Assembly: GCA_028583415.1 (NCBI GenBank)
Contig: CM053275.1
Location: forward strand, 7,788,708-7,852,707
Source of the DNA: Protea cynaroides
Lineage: Eukaryota; Streptophyta; Magnoliopsida; Proteales; Proteaceae
Length of the DNA: 64,000 nucleotides
Direction: 5' to 3'
Part shown: positions 48,303-60,736 of the stretch, one piece after another
Layout of the letters: each line of letters starts with the position of its first letter
Position numbering within the stretch: position 1 is the first letter of the stretch
Program-made: the position numbers and the translations under genes
The notes under the pieces: model-generated
Database searches by the model: none
Told to the model about the DNA's origin: nothing
Seen by the model: the letters and a program-made list of their open reading frames with translations, nothing else

Positions 48303-49373
48303 TATTCTAGTAAAGGTATCTATGCATAATAGACACCTATTCACATATAGGCATGTGAAGAGACACATATTTCATAGAAAAAGGTATGTCTTCACAAAGA
48401 AAAGCGATGAAGAGGTACTTGTATTCTATAAACACTCTACCCATTTCAATTCTACGTTAATGTTTTTCAAAAAGAAAAAACTCTCTACTTTTCATTCTAT
48501 TTTTAGACTTTGTGAGCATTGCTTTCTTACTCTCTTTGTAATCACATTTAGGTGTGCAACCTTATGTGATTTGAGAGTTGTTTTATATTGGATGTATAAA
48601 ACGTACGAAAACCCGGATTACAATTATAAGGGGTGTTCAAAAACCTTAAGGAGAGTATTTCCGATACGACTCAACTCTACACTTGTTCTCGTTACTTCAT
48701 CAACTTGTTCGTGTTGCTTCATCAAGTGGATAGATTTCAAATTTCTGATTCAAAAGAAAATAAGTCTTGATTCATTACGTTAATTCGTCTTAATTAGTTA
48801 CAACAAAAACTCACATAAGAAACCTTAAAAATAGATTAAAAAAAAAAAAAGCCCGGAATAACTAATCGAGGTGCTTAGACAAAAAAAGCCTAAAAAGTCA
48901 AGCCGATCTGGCAATTCAAGAAGAAGTATTTCAAGAGGTATTGGGACAGGAGTCTCATGGAAGAGTTCGCCTCATGGGGCCTAGAGTAAAATTGAAACAA
49001 CTTTTTGGTACAAACGCAGTACAGTTTCATATCCAAACTTAGGAGATGAGGGTAATGAAGGGGAAATTGGCTAGGACACATCAAATGCTTTTAAACTTGG
49101 GAGAACTGTTGTTCCTGATGTTCTCTCAACACAACACCCATCGTCATAGACTCAGCCACCATCACAGACTCAGCGACCATACTATTAAGATGCATATCCA
49201 AATTCAAGTAGAAAACTTAACCTCTATGTGAAACCATATACCTGTTTAGATTTAAGATTATGATTTAATTAAACAAACAGAGGAGAGGAATCAGTTTAAG
49301 GGAGAGATGAAGATGCTTACCTGAGGTATTTACATTTTACACTGTGAACAGGTAAGTCATATGATTGACTGTT
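48303..49373. other. Non-coding AT-rich stretch
   Basis: No gene or bounded repeat is seen. The open frame at 48322-48783 has low-complexity composition and no family resemblance. A poly-A tract lies at 48838-48850. Confidence 0.45.
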
Positions 49374-49382
49374 AGGACCCAT

Positions 49383-49587
49383 GGATCCACATCCTCTCCT
49401 CCTAGAGGTTCGGGAGAAGGGGCGGCAACCCGGTTAAATGGCCGACACTTGGGGCTTCGGTGAATCCGAGCCCTCCATCCAAGCTGACAAGGAGGTGTCG
49501 GCTGAGATGAAGAGCTTGGGTGTCAGTTATCCAATGGAGGTGCCGTCCCTCCTCCCAAACCTCTAAGGGGAAGAGGTTTTTAATACT
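49383..49587. mobile_element. Palindromic element (205 bp) with 9-bp duplication AGGAC(C/T)CAT
   Basis: Flanks AGGACCCAT (49374-49382) and AGGACTCAT (49588-49596) differ at one base. The left end is ggatccacatcctctcctcc. The right arm is degraded (ctcctcccaaacctctaagggg). Inside, aagctgac and ggtgtcggct keep the family centre; the G-box position reads gacacttgg. Confidence 0.78.
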
Positions 49588-49596
49588 AGGACTCAT

Positions 49597-50620
49597 AATC
49601 AAAAAGGCAGGATGCAATTGCTTATAAGACCTCAGGTAAAAAGACCAGATATTTTGATAGTGTTTGAGAGCAAGTTGAGAACGTGGGGTTGGCTTGTAGC
49701 ATGTACATCCATCCATTTATAGACTTCATTTTAGGATACATTCCAATTCATATTCTTAATAGGAAACCCTAAAACAACTCATAAAAACCACTAAACTTGT
49801 GATGTAAATTTTCTGGTGACATGGCTAATTATCTTTTCACAGGGTTAGATTGGAACCCAATCCGTGACCCTCATGTTGTAGTTGTCTTTCCTTTTTCAAA
49901 TTCCCACTTGCTTTTGGTTTTTGCATGATGACATGATCCAACATTCATAATTTTAATTAGTAGATCACATGTGTATTTACCCAAAAAAAAAAAAAAGTAG
50001 ATCACAATGTCTCATCTTTTATATATACTGGCATAATTGTGCAGAGTGCAGACTACAAACTCTTGTATTCGGGAAGTACTCAAATGAGTCAAATAAATTC
50101 AGATTTTTTATGTTTTGTGGGCCCATTTTATTCTTTGTTTATGGTTATATATGAGGTGGTATTGGAGAAGTGTTAGACCATTATCGCTCACTCCCTTTTG
50201 TTTCTTTGCTTCTCAGTCTAAAAGCATGTGGATTTAAAAGAAACAAATGTCGGCTCTTGTAGGACGTTAATTTGTTGTATCTTATTGTGTTTTGATATTA
50301 TTTTATGATTGTTTTTGCTGGTGCATGTATAAACATGTCCAAATACAACTAACAGAAAAGAATGGAATGCCTGAGCACTACTCAATGGATAGACTATGGG
50401 AACTTTGTGTCTTTGAATGAACGATGGAATCTGATATTAAAATAGTTGGAAGATTTTTTTTTCTTCTTGTTTTTCTTTATCTCTGAAATGATGAGGATTT
50501 TTTAATTATTGTGTAGATGGGATTTGAAATTTAGAATTATATTTCTATTTTTTTAGGGGGTATAATTATCTCATAGTTTTGATAGGTGTAATTAGTATTG
50601 ATTTGTATGAGCAATAGGGA
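49597..50620. other. Non-coding AT-rich stretch
   Basis: No gene or bounded repeat is seen; only short tracts (A-tract 49982-49995, T-tract near 50455). Confidence 0.45.
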
Positions 50621-51069
50621 TATTTTAAAATAAATAAATAAATAAATAAACATTTTTCCCAACAGGTATAAATTTTCCATGGGTAAAAATATGTACTAAC
50701 CAAAACGGTACACGCCAAACGTACCATTGGTAAGTATTAGTAATTTTCCCAATGAAACTTATATTTCCATTGGGAAGTATAAGCATTTTTCCCAATGGAA
50801 ACCATATTGCCATCGAAAAATATAAGTCTATTACACAACGAAACGTTAAAGTTTGTTGGTTAAAATACATATTTTTATTGATGGAAATTATATTTTTGTC
50901 AAGAAAAATACTTATTATATTTTCGTTGTTTAAAATGTAATCACAAGCGCACTCGGTTCTTTGTCGTGTTTGGACGCGATGATAGTTTATTCAATGAAAC
51001 TAGCGACGCAAATAGTTGCATCAGTTAAAATAATTGACAACGGAAAAGTATTCCGTCACCAAAAATATG

Positions 51070-51085
51070 ATTTCTTGTAGTAGTG
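51070..51085 (-). mobile_element. CACTA-type terminus
   Basis: The inverse complement reads CACTACTACAAGAAAT, resembling the CACTACAAGAAA terminus of En/Spm elements with a TAC insertion. Flanking subterminal repeats run leftwards. No opposite terminus is found. Confidence 0.5.
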
Positions 51086-51113
51086 AGAGTAACTTTTGGA
51101 AATATTTTTTGGA

Positions 51114-51153
<40 letters not shown>

Positions 51154-53800
51154 AAATTTGTAAGAATATTCACTGACATGGGATAGGAACTAGTGGATTT
51201 ATTATACAATTTTCAAGTAAATTTCCAAGTGAAGGGAAATCAAAGTTAGAGCAAGATGGATAGTGGGAGAAGGGAAAAACAATAGAGGGGATGGGAAATG
51301 ATACATCGTGAATGCATCCATCAACATAATTCCCTCATGTGTGTTTCAGTGTCACAAAGAAGTGATGTGCAGGAGGAGTTACCACCATTTTCAGTTTAAC
51401 ATATATAGGGAGGGAGATCGTTGCCAGAGTGCAATATTGAATGAGTGCTCGCAAGGGCATCTAACAAGAGTGAAAATTTTTATTTCATGAGGGGTGGGAT
51501 GGTCATTTGGCTCTTCCTGTCTGGAGTCTGGACTCAAGACATAGGCTCCATGCAATCTGGCTGTCTTCTTTTTCCCAGTATATTATATTGATGGGAGGGA
51601 GTTTCCACAGATCCCACACAATATGGATCATTTCACAAATTGAAATTGAGAAAATAAAAATCAAATTATGTGATATGAAGAAAAAAAAAAAAAAAAAAAA
51701 CACAAAGGGTGTTACTTGTTGCAAGCAAATAGTTGAATTATGGATGTTGTAACCTTCTTTCGATTACCCCTTCAAATAAAATGTATTACTTACTCATTAG
51801 AACCAAAGAAGTGAACAGTGGAAATTGTAACCTTTTTTTTATTTGTCTCTTGTTTTATTCTCAAAAAAAAAAATTATGTCAAAAATAAAAGAGAATTCTC
51901 AAAATAACTTAAAAGTGATTTATCATTAATTCATTTTTTAGAATATCATTATCATGCACGTTTTTTCAAGTATGCATGTAAAACTGATCAAATTACCTTC
52001 ATTGAACAAACAAGCCTTTTATTCTAGAATGACAAAAAACAAAAAAAAAAGGTTACAACTTCTTTTCACCAACTTTAATTATAATTAGATTTTCAAAACA
52101 AAATATATGAAAACTTATTATTTTCAATAGTAAAATAGAAACCATCTACATGAGTAGACTGTGTCACTATAAGAGGTGATGAATCTTAATGAACCATAAA
52201 CAATGCCATAATCAAGTTTATATGTTGCAATTGGAAACATCCGTTTGACTAAACATCCTTAATAGTCAGTTGTCGAAATAACTTTATAATAAGGCTATGT
52301 GGAAGGGTATTATAGCAAGTTCAACCACTGGAAACGTATTTACATAAATAAATAAATATTTTTCTCGAAGGGAATAAATTTTTTTTGTCTGTAAAAATAT
52401 GTATTTACCAAAAAGGTACGCCAACGTATAGTAGGTAAGTATTGGTATTTTTCCCAACAAAAATTATATTTCCATCGGTAAGTATAAGCATTTTTTCTAA
52501 CGGAAAACATATTGCCATCGGAAAATATAAGTATATTACACCACGGAACATTAAAGTTAGTTGGTTAAAATACATGTTTTTATTGACAGAATATTTCCGT
52601 AAAAAAAAATAAGTATTTTTTCGACGGAAATTATTAAAATGTAATCACTGACGCACCCTGTTCTTCATCATGTTTGGGCGCGATGGCAGTTTATTCGACA
52701 AAATTGGCGACATTAACCATTGCATTAGTGAAAATAATTAGCAACGGAAAAGTATTTTCGGCGATGGAAATTTTCCGTCTCCGAAAATATGAATTCTTGT
52801 AGTTAGAGCAGCTTTTGGAAATATCTTTTGGAGTATATATATATAAATTTTTTTTGTAAAAATATATAGAATAATTTAGATGTATGGAGAAACAGACATA
52901 GGATAGGGACTAGTGAATTTATTATACAATTTTTCGATAAATTTCCAAGTGAAGGGAATCGAAGTTAGAGCAAGATGGATGGTGGGAGAAGGGAAAAAAA
53001 AAAAAGAAGAGGGGATGGGAGATGATACACCGTGAATGCGTCTGTTACATAATTCCCTCATGTGTGTTTCGGTATCACATAAAAGTGATGTGCACGAGGA
53101 GTTACCATCATTTTCAGTTTAATATATATAGGGAGGGAGATCGTTACCAGACTGAATTACTGAATGAGCGCTTGCGGGAGCATCTAACAAGGGTGAGATT
53201 TTTCATTTCATGGTGAGTGATGGTCATTTCACTCTTCCTGTATCTGAACTCTAGACGTTGGTTCCATGCAATCTGGCAGTCTTCTTTTTCTAGTATATTA
53301 TATTGATGGGAGAGAGTTTCCTCAGATCCCACACAGTATGGAGAAAATAAAAATCAAATCATATGATATGCATGGGTTAAAAAGAGAGGGGGGTTTGTAA
53401 CCAAATACGTGAATTGTGGATGTTATAACCTTCTTTTGATCGCCCCTTAAAATAAAATGTATTCCTTACTTGTTAGAACCAAAGAAGTGAATTGTGGAAA
53501 TTATATAACTTTCTTTTCATTGCATCTTGTTGTATTCCCAAAGTTATTTAACATCAAGAATAAAAAATAATTTTAAGTAATTTGAAAATGGTTTATCATT
53601 AGTTTATTTTCTAGAGTATCATTATCATGCACGTTTTTTCATGTATGCATGTGAAATTGAACAATTTTACCTTCATTGGAAGACGTAGTGTTTTATTCTA
53701 ATAGGACGTGAAAAAAGAAAAAAATGTCACAACTTCTTTTCACTCAGGTTTATATGTTGTGAGCTGTGACATGATGTTACAATTAGGAACATCTCTTTGA

Positions 53801-54043
53801 GGATCCATATCGTTTCCTGTTTGAGTTTGGGTGAGAGATTGGATGGCCTGGATAGATAGCCGCCACCTGGCACTCGGAGAGATCCGAGCCCTCCATCTGA
53901 GCCGACCCCCCAGTCGGCTCAGCTTGTCGACTGGGGGGTTGGTTCGGATGAAGGGCTTGGATCTCTCCGAGTGTCAAGTGGCGGCCATCCATCCAGGCAG
54001 TCCAGTCTCCCACCCAAACCTAGGCGGGAGACGATTTCTGTTC
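53801..54043. mobile_element. Palindromic element (243 bp) in unit 2, 9-bp duplication (7 of 9)
   Basis: Starts ggatccatatcgtttcc and ends gggagacgatttctgttc. Flanks TCTCTTTGA (53792-53800) and TCCATTTGA (54044-54052) match at 7 of 9 bases. Unit 1 of the tandem duplication keeps the empty site (gaaacatccgtttgac near 52236). Arms pair through gccgccacctggcactcggagagatccgagccc and its inverse; the central hairpin is ccccccagtcggct/agtcgactggggg. Confidence 0.8.
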
Positions 54044-54893
54044 TCCATTTGATCAATTTATGTCTAAGCCACCATTTTCATGCTTTGCATAAGTCAAACC
54101 CTTGGGATCAGAGCAATTGACTAAACATCCTTAATCATCCATTGTCACTAAAAAAAAATTACCTTTTCGCGACGATTTTAACAAGGCTACGTGGAAGGGT
54201 ATTATAATAATTTCAACCATTGAAAGGTATTTACAACTCGGTCCTCTATAATAAATTACCTCATAAAATAACAAGGCAAAACAAGCGCACATGTGGGAAT
54301 ATAGGGAATGTAACTTGAAAAGTTAGTTCGGTGGCTGAAATTAATCACCTTCCGTTCTTGCTCATGGTAGGTGGCTGAAAAGTTATCTAAAAAAATTTAA
54401 TTTATATTTTATCAAAGGAATTTTTTTTTTTTTTTTTTTTGGGAGGGGGGAAGTTAGATTTTTTTTCCCAAGGTTAAAAATGGGAAGAAAAAAAAAAAAA
54501 AAACTTAAGCCGTCAAATTTTTATCATGTGGTATAAAATAGATGCATAAGTTTGGTGCTCTAATTCTATCTATCATCTGACCCACCATTATTGCACATAT
54601 TGCCTTCTTTTAAATTTTTCACCCGAAAAATGCTCTATTCCGGCTCGCATTTACATTCTTCTTATATTATGCTGATACTATCTCTCCTCCCTTACATTTG
54701 AACCCTTTCTATACGGGTCATCATCCCATCTTATGTTTCTATTGCTTTGGCTTGAGATTTGCCATTATACACTCACTGGCAGTGTATATGATCCTTACCC
54801 ACCATTTACCATATCCTAGTTCATTACGATGCAAAGGCAACACGGCTAAGTCGACGTGCCCCCACCTAAGGAATACATATTCGAATATAATTA

Positions 54894-56211
54894 GGCCCCG
54901 TTTGATAATATTTCTATTTTTGATTCTTTACTTTTGTTTCAAAGCAAAAAAATTTACTCCAGGATTATTTAGGAATAAAAACATGATTGATAACGCAATT
55001 CAGGAATGGATTCTAGAACATCTTTGGAATAGAAACATGTTTAATAAACACATTGAGAATATCCCGCCAATTGAAATCTAGAGAACAAGTTGAAACGTCA
55101 ATGGTGGTGGTGGTGGTGCAGGTGACGGCGGTCAAGCCTTCATTTTGTAAAAAGAAGGAGTTGTGAGAGAGGAGAGCTTTTCTGAGTCGACGAGAAGGTT
55201 CTATTCCCTCTGTGTCCCAATACCTTAAACTTCCCTCCGAAAGAAAATGCTAATGCCAACTATACTTTGACGCTAATGTAGCTGAATGAGAAAGCCTCTC
55301 TGTTAGGGCTCGCCCGGGATCTAAGCGGATTGAAGTGTTGAAACGACTCCCTGCAGGCCAACGAAAGTAGTCAGTTGTGGACCTTGACTTGGAAGCTAGG
55401 GGGAACTGTCTATTTACCAAAAAAAGAGAGAGAGAGAGAGAGAGAGGAGAGCTTTTTAACTTTTTTTTATTCTCCCAAAAAGTTGCTCTAAATTGTGAAA
55501 ACATATCCCTCGTCCAATCTTCCTAAGTAAATTAGGGCAAAAAGAGAAAATTTTAAGTTTCTCGATAACCAACCGATGAAACTCAAAAAATTTTGAGGGC
55601 TTTCGTTTCTCAAGACCCAAATAACAAAAGCCCCCAATAAAAATCGAATTTTTACAGTTGGAAAAAGTTTAATTTGGAAAATACGAGTTAAATGAGCAAA
55701 AACCTAGAAAAGAAAACCTAAAAACAGGTAAAGGTGAGAGGATATACCTGTAGGGATGACGTGGACGTCGAAACCCGGAGTTAAACCGACCAAGAACAGT
55801 GGAGCAGTACTGTAGCAACTCAGAGAGTGGAGGCGAGTCGAAACGGAGGAGGAATAGTGAGAAATGACCCAAAATCGGATCTTAAAAATCTGATTTTTGA
55901 TCCGAGGGTCGGAAAATTCGACTGACAATCATCAAAGAATCGGACCGATTCCTGAAATGCCTTCCTGAATATTCCTCAATGTCTTGACTATTCATGGAAC
56001 GTGAGAAGCAGATGAATAAGAATCTAGTGATGCTTTCGGCTATTAGTTTTTTGTACTCCAGAAATTTGGATTCTAAAGTCATTTTATGAAGTGTACCACT
56101 CCTTGAGAGCTAGAATCTAACAGGGTTTTTCAAACACGATTCTACTCCCAAATGGCTCTTGGGAGTTAGAATCCTTGGAATCCAAAATCCGAAGTGTCAT
56201 CAAACGGGGCC
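54894..56211. mobile_element. PIF/Harbinger-type non-autonomous element (1318 bp), TTA target duplication
   Basis: Exact terminal inverse repeats GGCCCCGTTTGAT (54894-54906) and ATCAAACGGGGCC (56199-56211) are flanked by TTA at 54891-54893 and 56212-56214. Subterminal sequence also pairs loosely (tttctatttttgatt versus aatccttggaatcc). The interior has a (ggt)n run near 55101, a (GA)n run at 55427-55446 and no transposase. Confidence 0.8.
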
Positions 56212-56832
56212 TTAATAGTAAGTAGAAGCAATGCTGACCAATTAAGTCAACTTGTTACTACATATATATAAGTAAACCAAAATCGAATCTAAAACCAAAT
56301 CGAGACCGAATCAATAGTGGACTGATAAGAGCGCACTAAGGTAGCCTGGTCTAATCCCGAAACTGAAAGATTGAAACAAAAAAAAAATTATTGAGCTGTA
56401 ATTGGGCTGAGAAGTGTATAAGACCAAAACCAAACCATTGACACCCCAACTAACAAATATCGGGGGCTATAAGAAGATGGGATGGTTCTATTATAAAGGG
56501 TTTTTCAAAGGCTTTAGAAAGGGGATTTAATTTTAGTAGAACTGTTAGCACTAGAGAGACATTCAGCCAAGAGCCAATGTCATTGGGTGGATATAGCTAG
56601 TAAGATTCATCTAATCTCTCCCTCAATTGTTTTAATCTATTCTGTCTCAAAAGATAATAATATTAGGTCTAGAGATGTTAATGGATAGTTAAAAATCCAA
56701 ATTTGATTCACAATAGTATCTGTTTAAAGGTATTGTTGTATCCATTTAAGGTTTATTTGAATTTGATCACATCTGAATCCGTAACCATATCCGCCTTTAT
56801 CGAATCCGTTTATATATCTAATTAGGTGGATA
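56212..56832. other. Non-coding spacer
   Basis: No gene. 56270-56455 is rich in accaaa(a)cc and aaccgaatc phrases and ends near attgacacccc, resembling one end of a hAT-type element, but no partner end was found. Confidence 0.4.
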
Positions 56833-57135
56833 TGATATTCGATGGAAGAAATTCCGGTTACAGAATATTTTGATGGAGTGAATTTTAGTGCAGAAGGTTT
56901 CGTGGGGGAAGAGTTCCAGTAGAGAAAGTGAAAAGGTGGAGAGAAATGTCAAAGCTTAGAGACAAAGATAAAGAACGTTCTAGAGAGTGAGAAAAAATCT
57001 CATATAGAACTTATCAATTACAAAGGAGAACTACTCTATTTATATACAACAGATTCTAATTAAATAACACAAGGTCATGTGACCTATTACAATATCACCA
57101 TATGAAAAAGCAACTTTATTGTTTACTGTTTAACA
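56833..57135 (-). mobile_element. 3' LTR (about 300 bp) of the minus-strand copia element
   Basis: Read on the minus strand it begins TGTTAAACAGTAAAC right after a purine tract (cttgaggggcg). It contains a TATA-like tatataaatagagt (about 57033-57046) and ends near cgaatatca. The size fits the short LTRs of Retrofit/Ale elements. The matching 5' LTR would lie beyond the right edge, so boundaries rest on one copy. Confidence 0.6.
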
Positions 57136-59040
57136 CGCCCCTCAAGTGGATGGAGGGGATACCCAAGTCCCAGCTTGCCTGTGAAAGTAGTCATAAAACT
57201 CTGATCCAAAGCTTTGGTGAAAATATCAGCTCTTTGTAGATGAGAGCGAATAAAATTTGTGTGAATAAGACCAGATTGGATTTTTTTCCCTTATAAAGTG
57301 ACAGTCCACCTCTATGTGTTTAGTCCTCTCATGAAAAACAAGATTTGCTGTTATATGTAAAATAGCCTGATTATCACAATATACATTGATAGGACTCTCA
57401 ATTGAAAAACCCAAATCAGCAAAAAGAGACTTTAACCATGTGATCTCACTAGTTATGACTGCAAGGGCCCGATACTCTGCCTCGGTTTAGGACCTGGCAA
57501 CAACGACCTGTTTCTTAGTTTTCCATGAAAGAGGAACTAGGCCAAAAAAAGGTAACATAACTTGTAGTGGATCGTCTTGTGAATGGGCAGCTAGCCCAGT
57601 CAGAATCACAATAGCCCGTTAAAATTAGTTTAATAGAGAAGGGAATCTGAATCCCAAGACAGAGCGATCCTTTAATATATCTAAGTAGATGATGAGCAGC
57701 AACCATGTGGGGATCCCTTGGTTGATGCATAAACTGACTTAGTATATGCACAGAATAATAGATGTCTGGTCTTGTGACAGTCAAATAGATAAACCGGCCA
57801 ATCAAACGACAATAGACAGTAGGATCTACTAGAGGCTCACCACATCATTATCAAGTTTTAAATTTTGTTCCATGCATGGGAAACGCACTAGGCTTACAAC
57901 CAATAAGACTCGACTCTGTCAGAATATCAAAAGCATATTTCTGTTGGGAAACTAATAGACCAGCATCACCTCAAGGCCCAGAAAGTATGTCAACAAGCCC
58001 AGATCCTTGATTTGAAAACATTGCTGGAGATGAGCCTTGGTAAAAGCAATGTGGGATTGATCAGATCCGGTGATTATTATGTCGTCCACATACACCAAAA
58101 TTATAGTATAAACTGATCCATTGTGAAATATAAACAAGGAGGCATCTACAAAGGACTGACGAAAACCCATTTGTAGCAAGGCATCAATGAATTTTCTATT
58201 CCACTGCCTAGGGGCCTGTTTAAGGCCATAGAGGGACTTACGTAGTCGACAAGCCAGTTCAGGAGACAAAGGAAGCCCATTAACAGTGTACCCTAGAGGA
58301 GGATCCATGTAGACCTCTTCTTCTAAATCACCATGCAAAAACGCATTTTTGACATCCAATTGATACATTGGCCATTTTCTAAAGGTAGACACTGCCATAA
58401 GACTCCTAACTGTAACAAGCTTAGCCACAGGTGCAAACGTTTCATGGAAGTCCAGTCCTTTCAATTGGGTGAAGCCTTTAGCCACTAATCTGGCTTTGTA
58501 CCGTTCAATGGTACCATCGGCATGCCTTATAATTTTATAAACCCACTTGTAGCCTATAGTAGACTTATTTGCAGGTAAAGGTTCCACAGTCCAAGTGTGA
58601 TTATCTAGTAAGGCCTGCATTTCATCATGCATTGCAGATTTTCATAATAGGTCATGTTTTACTTGAGAATAACAACTTGGTTCAGTGTGATCAGTCAATG
58701 ATGTAAGAAGCGCTTTATATGACACTGAGGAATAAGTAGAAAGATTGTTATGAATAGGATAGAGAGGCTCACCTGTGCCAACAGAAGATGTGATAGAAGC
58801 TGGTAGAGCTACCGATGAGCAAATAAAATCTTTGAGAAGCGAGGAAGGAAGACGTGATCTAGTATAGCACCGTAGAGGTACAGAAGAATTATCTATTAAA
58901 TGAAAATCCATATGAGAATTGGGCTCAATAATATCAATATGACAGTTCACAGGAACAGCAATAGAGAATCACTATTATGAGTTGCAAAAGCAATATCAGC
59001 CGGAGAAAGATCAGGAGAAATGGAAGGAAACATGTAACCA

Positions 59041-59430
59041 TGTTGGGTTTGATGTCTTGTTTTTTGTGGGATCCACGCAGTTATAAGGGTTGTACTTATA
59101 TTAGGGTATGGGTCTATTACATATACGGGGGTAAACTTATAATTGTGGTGGGTTTAGGGTTTCTAGATTTCCCTATAAATTGTCTCTGTGTGGGAAAACC
59201 TAGGTAAGGCTACAAGGGCTGTAGAGGATTTTCCTCTGACAGTGGAGAGCTAGAACGTTGTAAGGCTAACAAATGAGATAGGCCTGTCAGGTAGAGAATT
59301 TTGTAGACTGTTCTTAGGAAATAGAAGAAAGTCACTCTTTTCTATAGTGGACATAGGCATCCCACGATAGGATGCTGAACCACGTTAAATCTTGTGTTTT
59401 CTTCTTGTTTGCGTGCTCTTAATCCTAACA
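59041..59430 (+). repeat. 5' LTR of the nested non-autonomous element
   Basis: 390-bp terminal repeat; contains tttccctataaatt (TATA region, about 59170) and accacgttaaatcttgtgttttcttc near its end. Aligns with 60737-61133 with scattered substitutions and small indels. Confidence 0.88.
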
Positions 59431-59912
59431 AGTGGTATCAGAGCCAGATTCGATGCATCCATCACTGATCTAATAGAAAAAGGGAAGTACGAAAATATGA
59501 AGAAGAAGAAGAAGAAGAAAAAACGGTGTGAAAACCATAAGAAAAAAAAAAAAAAGGTGAGTTTTTTTGTTTTTTTTCCTCATATCTTTTTTTTTTTTTT
59601 TTTTTTATGTAATCATTACAAAGGATAGAAAAAAAAAGTTACGGTTGTTTTCTCTTTTGGTGAATCTGATAAAAGAAGAAAAAAAAGGAGCCTCGTTGAA
59701 ACTGAGAAAGTACGGTAAAAACAAAAAAAAATTGAGTTTTTTTTTTTCTCAAATCAGTTTTGTTTTTTAGAGGTATTCATTACCTTTGGTCATTATTACA
59801 AAGAGTTTGAAAAAAAGGTGTTATGTGGGATTCTCAGATAGGTGATAGGCTATATCCCTGCAATTCATAATACAGAGGTCAGGCAGATGCTGCAATTGGT
59901 GAGATTCTGAAC

Positions 59913-60107
59913 ATGGAAACTGAGTTAGAGGATTTGTTTCCACAAGTGGAGATTTCTCAAGATACAGTAGAGGTGATTCCTAGTTTGGTAGGGAATCGTA
60001 GAGAAGATTTAAGTCCTTTTCTAGAGTTTCCAAATGAGGAACTCGTTGTTCCTATTGCAGGTTGTGTGGTGCTTGTGAAGGCTTCAAATCTGACTCAGCT
60101 GTAGGGT
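59913..60107 (+). CDS. Short unrecognised ORF in the nested LTR element
   Basis: About 63 codons starting METELEDLFPQVEIS, acidic, with no recognised domain. It is the only clean ATG-started frame in the element interior. The position between primer-binding site and polypurine tract is where gag would lie, but there is no zinc knuckle or gag motif. It could be a chance ORF. Confidence 0.2.
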
Positions 60108-60736
60108 GGTGCGCTAGGGCAGAAAGAAGTGGAGCGACGGCACCAGGGAGTATCACATGTGGGTCTGGGTGCTAGTGGAGTGGATGGTCAGCGATGGCTA
60201 GGAGATCGTGATCGGACTAATGAGACGATGGTAGTTGTTCATGGATCTGATCGGATCGGGTGTCGGATCTGACAGCGGGATTGAATCCTGGCACGATGCA
60301 CATATTGCCACTTAATGTTGCACCATGGGGTAGAGGAGTATTGGCTGGTTGGGACAAGGAGTCGGATCTCTAGGTCTGCATTGGAGGTGCAGAGGTAAGA
60401 GGCTCGGGTTCCAGGCGTAATTAGAGTTGCAAAGGGCTGGGACAAGGAGCCGATTCTCTAGGTCTACGCTGGAGGTGCAGAGGTGAGAGGCTTGGGTTCC
60501 AGGTGCAACTAGAGTTGCAAGAAGACTATGTGTGATAGTGATCTTTTCGGTGATGCTGCGACAGTGGGAGAGATGAAGTCACTTCACATCGTACAGTATT
60601 GAGCTGTATGGGACACTCGGATGGGGTGTGGACTATGCTGGTTTGGGTGTAGTGCTTTGGCAGAGACAGGTTTACAGAATCAACATCAACAGGTTTTCTT
60701 CAATGTGGTTTGCAGAATTCAAGCCAGGTGGAGATT

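Larger units (their letters stand above)
50620..54230. repeat. Tandem duplication of about 1.7 kb, diverged, with CACTA-like end inside each copy
   Basis: Unit 1 (about 50620-52340) and unit 2 (about 52341-54230) share a colinear series of phrases. Examples are acattaaagtt(a/t)gttggttaaaatac, atgggagatgatac(a/c)c-type sequence, atatagggagggagatcgtt, aaccaaagaagtgaa and atcatgcacgttttttca (51951 and 53624). Near 51070-51085 the minus strand reads CACTACTACAAGAAAT, followed inward by repeated ttccgt(c/t) and ggaaaa motifs, the pattern of an En/Spm (CACTA) end. Unit 2 has the matching but decayed site near 52792. No transposase is seen. A (TA)n run (51115-51151) occurs only in unit 1 at this length, and unit 2 carries a palindromic insertion. 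Confidence 0.75.
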
